A DNA stretch of 51,530 bases from Pseudomonadales bacterium (GTDB lineage: Bacteria > Pseudomonadota > Gammaproteobacteria > Pseudomonadales > JANQJO01): NCBI GenBank assembly GCA_028281605.1, contig JANQJO010000061.1:1-51530 (forward strand), given 5' to 3'. A program made the translations under genes and the position numbers. Numbering within the stretch: position 1 is the stretch's first letter; each line of letters opens with the position of its first letter. Of the stretch, positions 49,072-51,530 are shown piece after piece. A model generated the notes under the pieces. It was not told the DNA's origin. It made no database searches and saw only the letters and a program-made list of their open reading frames with translations.

Positions 49072-49494
49072 TTATCCTTTGTTTCTAAAATGCTGTTTCA
49101 CAGCCTTGGCCTCATAATCAACTTGTAAATAAAAACAGTTTGGACGCCCCGTATGGCATGCAGGGCCTGTTTGTTTCACAAGACATAAGAGGATATCTCC
49201 ATCACAATCAAAATACATGGTGACCAACTCTTGAGTATGGCCACTGGTTTTTCCTTTAACCCAGAATTGATTACGGCTTCTAGACCAGTATGTCATTCGT
49301 CGGGTTTCAAGTGTTTTTTCTATTGCCTCTTGGTTCATCCAAGCGTGCATCAAAACATGATTGCTTTCAAAACACTGTGTAATGACAGGGATTAAGCCCT
49401 GATGATTAAATATTAGGTTTTTTATACAATCTGAAAGCGAGATGCGTTCATCATCACTAATCGTTTCAAGAGATTGATAGAAAAAGTTCAGCAT
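49072..49494 (-). CDS. hisI: HisI-type phosphoribosyl-AMP cyclohydrolase
   Basis: 140 residues. AWMNQEAIEKTLETRRMTYW-SRSR and KTSGHTQELV are followed by FDCDGDILLCLVKQTGPACH-TGRPNCF, which holds the Cys and Asp zinc/magnesium ligands of PRA-CH. It acts in histidine synthesis, but stand-alone hisI copies in Zur clusters are known zinc-starvation paralogues. The first about 35 residues do not resemble short HisI proteins. Its ATG is three bases after the zur stop, so the genes are co-translated. Confidence 0.92.
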   Translation of the reverse strand: MLNFFYQSLETISDDERISLSDCIKNLIFNHQGLIPVITQCFESNHVLMHAWMNQEAIEKTLETRRMTYWSRSRNQFWVKGKTSGHTQELVTMYFDCDGDILLCLVKQTGPACHTGRPNCFYLQVDYEAKAVKQHFRNKG

Positions 49495-49497
49495 CGA

Positions 49498-49965
49498 TTA
49501 TTCCTCACTCCCAATGCACTTATTACAGAGGCCTTTTAGCTCTAGTTGTGATTCATCGAGTGAATACCCAGCTTTTAGTGCGACTTTCTCTAATTCACCC
49601 ATTACTGCCTTTGATATCGATATTTCTTCTGCGGTTTGGCATTTACCACAGATTAAAAATTGAGGCGCTTCACAAGTACAGCTATTAGAATGATGAGAGC
49701 ACGGGACATATTTGTTAGTAGAACTTAACTTATGCGATAAATGTTCTTGTTCAAAAAAATTCAAAATACGATATACAGTCATCTCTGGTATGGATTCACC
49801 AAAAGCATTATTATATGAATCAGCAATTTCATATGCTGATAATGGAATATCAGATACTAATAAAATTTTTAGAATACGTTTCCGTTTTGTTGTCAATCGT
49901 ACGCCTGTGCGAGCATACTTATCTTTTGCTTGTTCGATAATTCGTTCTATCCATTGTTCTTTCAT
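49498..49965 (-). CDS. zur: Zur, zinc-responsive Fur-family repressor
   Basis: 155 residues. The winged helix is RLTTKRKRILKILLVSDIPL to PEMTVYRILNFFEQE, and the structural zinc site is CGKC with CNKC near the C-terminus; the sensory His-rich loop is seen in SHHSNSCTC. It represses zinc-uptake and zinc-sparing genes when zinc is replete. Location in the same run as dksA2, hisI and DUF1636, with a Zur-like palindrome upstream of the run, supports assignment as Zur rather than Fur and implies autoregulation. Confidence 0.9.
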   Translation of the reverse strand: MKEQWIERIIEQAKDKYARTGVRLTTKRKRILKILLVSDIPLSAYEIADSYNNAFGESIPEMTVYRILNFFEQEHLSHKLSSTNKYVPCSHHSNSCTCEAPQFLICGKCQTAEEISISKAVMGELEKVALKAGYSLDESQLELKGLCNKCIGSEE

Positions 49966-49995
49966 ATCGAGATAACCGAATTTAGCCTTTTTTTA

Positions 49996-50424
49996 TCAAT
50001 ATTTACTTTCACAAGTTTTACTATCTTGCGCATCAGCATTGAATATTTCTGGTGGTATACGCCCCAATATACTCGATCGAAGAGATACCGGACGTTGCTC
50101 TCGAGACATGAATCCATCTTTTGTTTTTAGATAAAGAGAGAGGCAATCTATGATATCACGGGCACTTTTGTCAGGGTGTTGGCCTCCAAATAGATAGCAC
50201 CAGGCACCAGATGATGATAGTGCAATTGCGCAAGGAGGCGGACACAAGCTGAGACACTCAGCAGGCTTGATTTCTATTTGTTGTCCTAATGGGTTGTCGC
50301 TCAACAGAGAGTGAAGTGCATGGTAGAGTTTAAACCCATCTCGATTCTTTTGTGGCTCACGTGGTGACCCGCTTGTTCGGCAAGAAGTGCATACGTGAAG
50401 AGTCGAAGATCGAATTTCGTCCAT
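49996..50424 (-). CDS. DUF1636 putative metal-binding protein
   Basis: 142 residues. The paired motif LHVCTSCRTSGSPREPQ (C-x2-C) and ECLSLCPPPCAIAL (C-x3-C-x3-C) matches DUF1636, a ferredoxin-like metal-binding family often encoded beside COG0523 and Zur-regulated genes. SGAWCYLFGGQHPD is the family's second block. Cytoplasmic, function not established; a zinc or cobalt handling role is expected. First gene of the minus-strand run, with AAAGGATC before its ATG and the Zur-like palindrome about 55-80 bases upstream. Confidence 0.88.
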   Translation of the reverse strand: MDEIRSSTLHVCTSCRTSGSPREPQKNRDGFKLYHALHSLLSDNPLGQQIEIKPAECLSLCPPPCAIALSSSGAWCYLFGGQHPDKSARDIIDCLSLYLKTKDGFMSREQRPVSLRSSILGRIPPEIFNADAQDSKTCESKY

Positions 50425-50477
50425 CTAGATTTGATCCTTTAAAAAAATGATAAAAAAATGACATTCATACACTTAAT

Positions 50478-50503
50478 AAATGATATGTTATAACATATCA
50501 TTT
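50478..50503. promoter_or_regulatory. Probable Zur operator
   Basis: A perfect 26-bp palindrome: AAATGATATGTTA (50478-50490) and its exact reverse complement TAACATATCATTT (50491-50503). The core TGTTATAACA resembles gammaproteobacterial Zur boxes (TGTTATAATATAACA type), though the spacing is one or two bases tighter. It lies 54-80 bases upstream of the DUF1636 ATG, where it would block the run's promoter. Identified by pattern only. Confidence 0.75.
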
Positions 50504-50524
50504 GGTTTGGCAAAAAAACAGGCG

Positions 50525-50617
50525 CGGTTCCAAATCAGGGTGTTTTAGGTCCCAAAAGGCGAATTTTTACCCACCGTTCTTAAGCAGTGTCAACAGCAGC
50601 CGATTATTGAAAATAAA
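50525..50617. repeat. 93-bp repeat flanking the zinc island (right copy)
   Basis: Same orientation and sequence as 42122-42214 except for one base. It ends the island on the right, directly upstream of the Zur-like palindrome. The 8.3 kb between the two copies is exactly the zinc-response gene set plus insertion debris and selO. Confidence 0.9.
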
Positions 50618-50766
50618 CGGCTTTGTGTTTGGAAACGGCTTCCAAAGCCAAACGTTTTTTTCGTTGGGGCGACATAGATTGAGCTGGATATGCGGGACCT
50701 GTATTCATAGCTAGCGGCCTTGTTATTGATGAATTAGATGTGAGGTATTTTACATCAATGTACGTA

Positions 50767-50795
50767 ACTCAGTGCGGCTCCGCTTCGCACTGAGT
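50767..50795. repeat. GC-rich hairpin at the end of the FGE-like gene
   Basis: ACTCAGTGCG and CGCACTGAGT are exact reverse complements around a nine-base loop (GCTCCGCTT), immediately after the minus-strand stop at 50796. No T-run follows it on that strand. In diversity-generating retroelements a hairpin commonly lies just downstream of the variable region. Confidence 0.7.
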
Positions 50796-51275
50796 CTACT
50801 TGCTCTTGCTTGTGGCTCCGCCTCTTTTACTGCTTGCTTGACCTAGGGCCACACGAAAGCCAACAAGGTCGTAGCGATTACCAGGCCAGTGCCTAAGGCG
50901 AGACGCCGAGCGCAGGTCACGCCCCGCGACGTACCAGGAGCCACCACGCAACACGCGGCAAGCCTCCCCCTGAATTTTATCTTCTTCAAGCAAATCGGGT
51001 TCTTTTGGGCCCGTTGGGTCAACTGGTTCTTGGTAAGAATGACTATACCAATCGTTACACCATTCCCATACGTTACCATGCATTTGATACAGGCCCCATA
51101 CATTCGGTGGAAATTGCTTAATAGGGCATGTAGACCCTTCGATATTGTAATTTTCCCAATCTCCAGAGTAATGGGCTAACTGTAGATTGAGTTCACGACC
51201 AAAATGAAAAGGTGTCGTACTGCCTGCACGACATGCGTATTCCCATTGGGCTTCACTAGGTAAACTAGCTTCCAC
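50796..51275 (-). pseudogene. FGE-sulfatase (C-type lectin fold) gene, 5'-truncated, candidate retroelement target
   Basis: 159 residues from a GTG. EASLPSEAQWEYACRAGSTT-PFHFG starts late in the formylglycine-generating-enzyme (SUMF1) domain, and MHGNVWEWCNDWY and RVLRGGSWYVAGRDLRSASR followed by YDLVGFRVAL finish it. Family members are usually 250 or more residues, and a stop lies seven codons upstream, so the 5' half is gone, probably cut by the element beginning near 51276. The 3' 100 bases are far richer in G and C than the rest of the window. Exposed positions in the final segment are mostly NNC or NNT codons (TAC, GTC, GAC, TCT, CTT, CAC, TAC, GAC, CTT), as left by adenine-directed mutagenesis of AAC/AAT. 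The hairpin after the stop fits too. No reverse transcriptase or template repeat is in view. Confidence 0.75.
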
Positions 51276-51490
51276 AGACTGATCTACAGCGATTCAGAGC
51301 TTAAATGTTAATCAAGAATAAAGTCATTTAAATTCAAATAGTTAAAGGGTTTCACTCGAAAAGGTAAAAAAATATTTTTCTTGCTATTTTCATCAAAAAA
51401 CAAGAGAATGGGTGATTTTTTCTTAGGCAAAGAAAAACTAAAACGCCCTGGATGGGGCTCACAACCCACTCTCTATGGATGGAAATCTTA

Positions 51491-51530
51491 ATGCAAAATA
51501 CAGCTAAGTACAAACCTAAACGAGCCAAGA
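51491..51530 (+). CDS. Start of a gene running off the right edge, possibly a transposase
   Basis: ATG at 51491 opens MQNTAKYKPKRAK before the window ends. The basic, Lys/Arg-rich start resembles the first residues of several transposases, and the gene lies beyond a point (near 51276) where the FGE-like gene is cut, which would be the insertion sequence boundary. Too little is visible for certainty. Confidence 0.3.
   Translation, partial: MQNTAKYKPKRAK

Noticed and set aside
49498..49965. Iron-regulator Fur rather than Zur
   Set aside because: Neighbours are all zinc-related and the upstream palindrome does not resemble a Fur box of GATAAT repeats.
50796..51275. Intact sulfatase-activating enzyme
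   Set aside because: Only about half the usual length, with a stop seven codons upstream of the GTG.
1..51530. tRNA, rRNA or tmRNA genes
   Set aside because: I saw no cloverleaf with a TTCGANNC loop and no rRNA-like segment; a covariance-model scan would be needed to be sure.

Overview
The window is about 51.5 kb of an AT-rich (roughly 40% GC by eye) gammaproteobacterial chromosome. Conserved neighbourhoods show this: bpt-infA / clpA-clpS / cspD / icd / mnmA-purB, and folC-dedD-cvpA-purF. I cannot name the genus. An isocitrate lyase divergent from a LysR regulator, many small palindromic repeats, broken genes (moaC, a cysS copy, a COG0523 gene, transposases), toxin-antitoxin pairs and large orphan proteins suggest a host-associated or genome-eroding lineage, possibly in or near Oceanospirillales. 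That last step is inference.

Layout. 1-570: wreckage of an ISAs1-type transposase. 572-7083 (minus): an apparent three-gene operon of a zinc-ribbon/class III cyclase/AAA/TPR regulator, an acetoacetate-decarboxylase-fold protein and a large FAD oxidoreductase. 7.3-12.7 kb: an accessory stretch with a convergent pair of orphan genes, a MntA/HepT pair, a small membrane protein, a FitA/FitB-type pair, a palindromic element, and a DUF4143 ATPase preceded by a perfect 26-bp inverted repeat. 12.7-17.4 kb: pepA, then a 1020-residue orphan whose C-terminus looks like a HigB/Gp49 (RelE-fold) toxin domain. 17.5-26.7 kb: housekeeping block for N-degron recognition and proteolysis, IF-1, isocitrate dehydrogenase, tRNA thiolation and purine synthesis, with a decayed moaC between icd and mnmA. 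26.9-32.7 kb: an alpha/beta-hydrolase-fold protein lacking its catalytic Ser and His, a small membrane protein, parC, a lipoprotein cytochrome c and an Hsp20. 32.8-40.9 kb: purF, cvpA, dedD, an inserted orphan, folC and a LysR regulator on the minus strand, then aceA. 41.1-42.1 kb: a lone TIR protein followed by a lipoprotein.

42.1-50.6 kb is a zinc-starvation island bracketed by two 93-bp direct repeats that differ at one base. It holds SelO and a minus-strand gene run: DUF1636, Zur, HisI, a broken COG0523 protein, DksA2 lacking two zinc cysteines, an FAD monooxygenase, an ACR3/BASS-type transporter and the first 70 codons of a cysS paralogue. A perfect 26-bp palindrome resembling a Zur box lies just upstream of the run. 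The logic matches the known Zur response of replacing zinc-dependent enzymes with zinc-sparing copies, but several members are already broken.

The right edge has a truncated formylglycine-generating-enzyme/C-type-lectin-fold gene. Its GC-rich 3' end, mostly NNY codons at exposed positions, and a hairpin right after the stop look like the variable region of a diversity-generating retroelement; no template repeat or reverse transcriptase is in the window. Two families of palindromic miniature elements (about 160 bp and 105 bp) are scattered through the window. The smaller one sits in the aceA promoter region and at the dedD stop.
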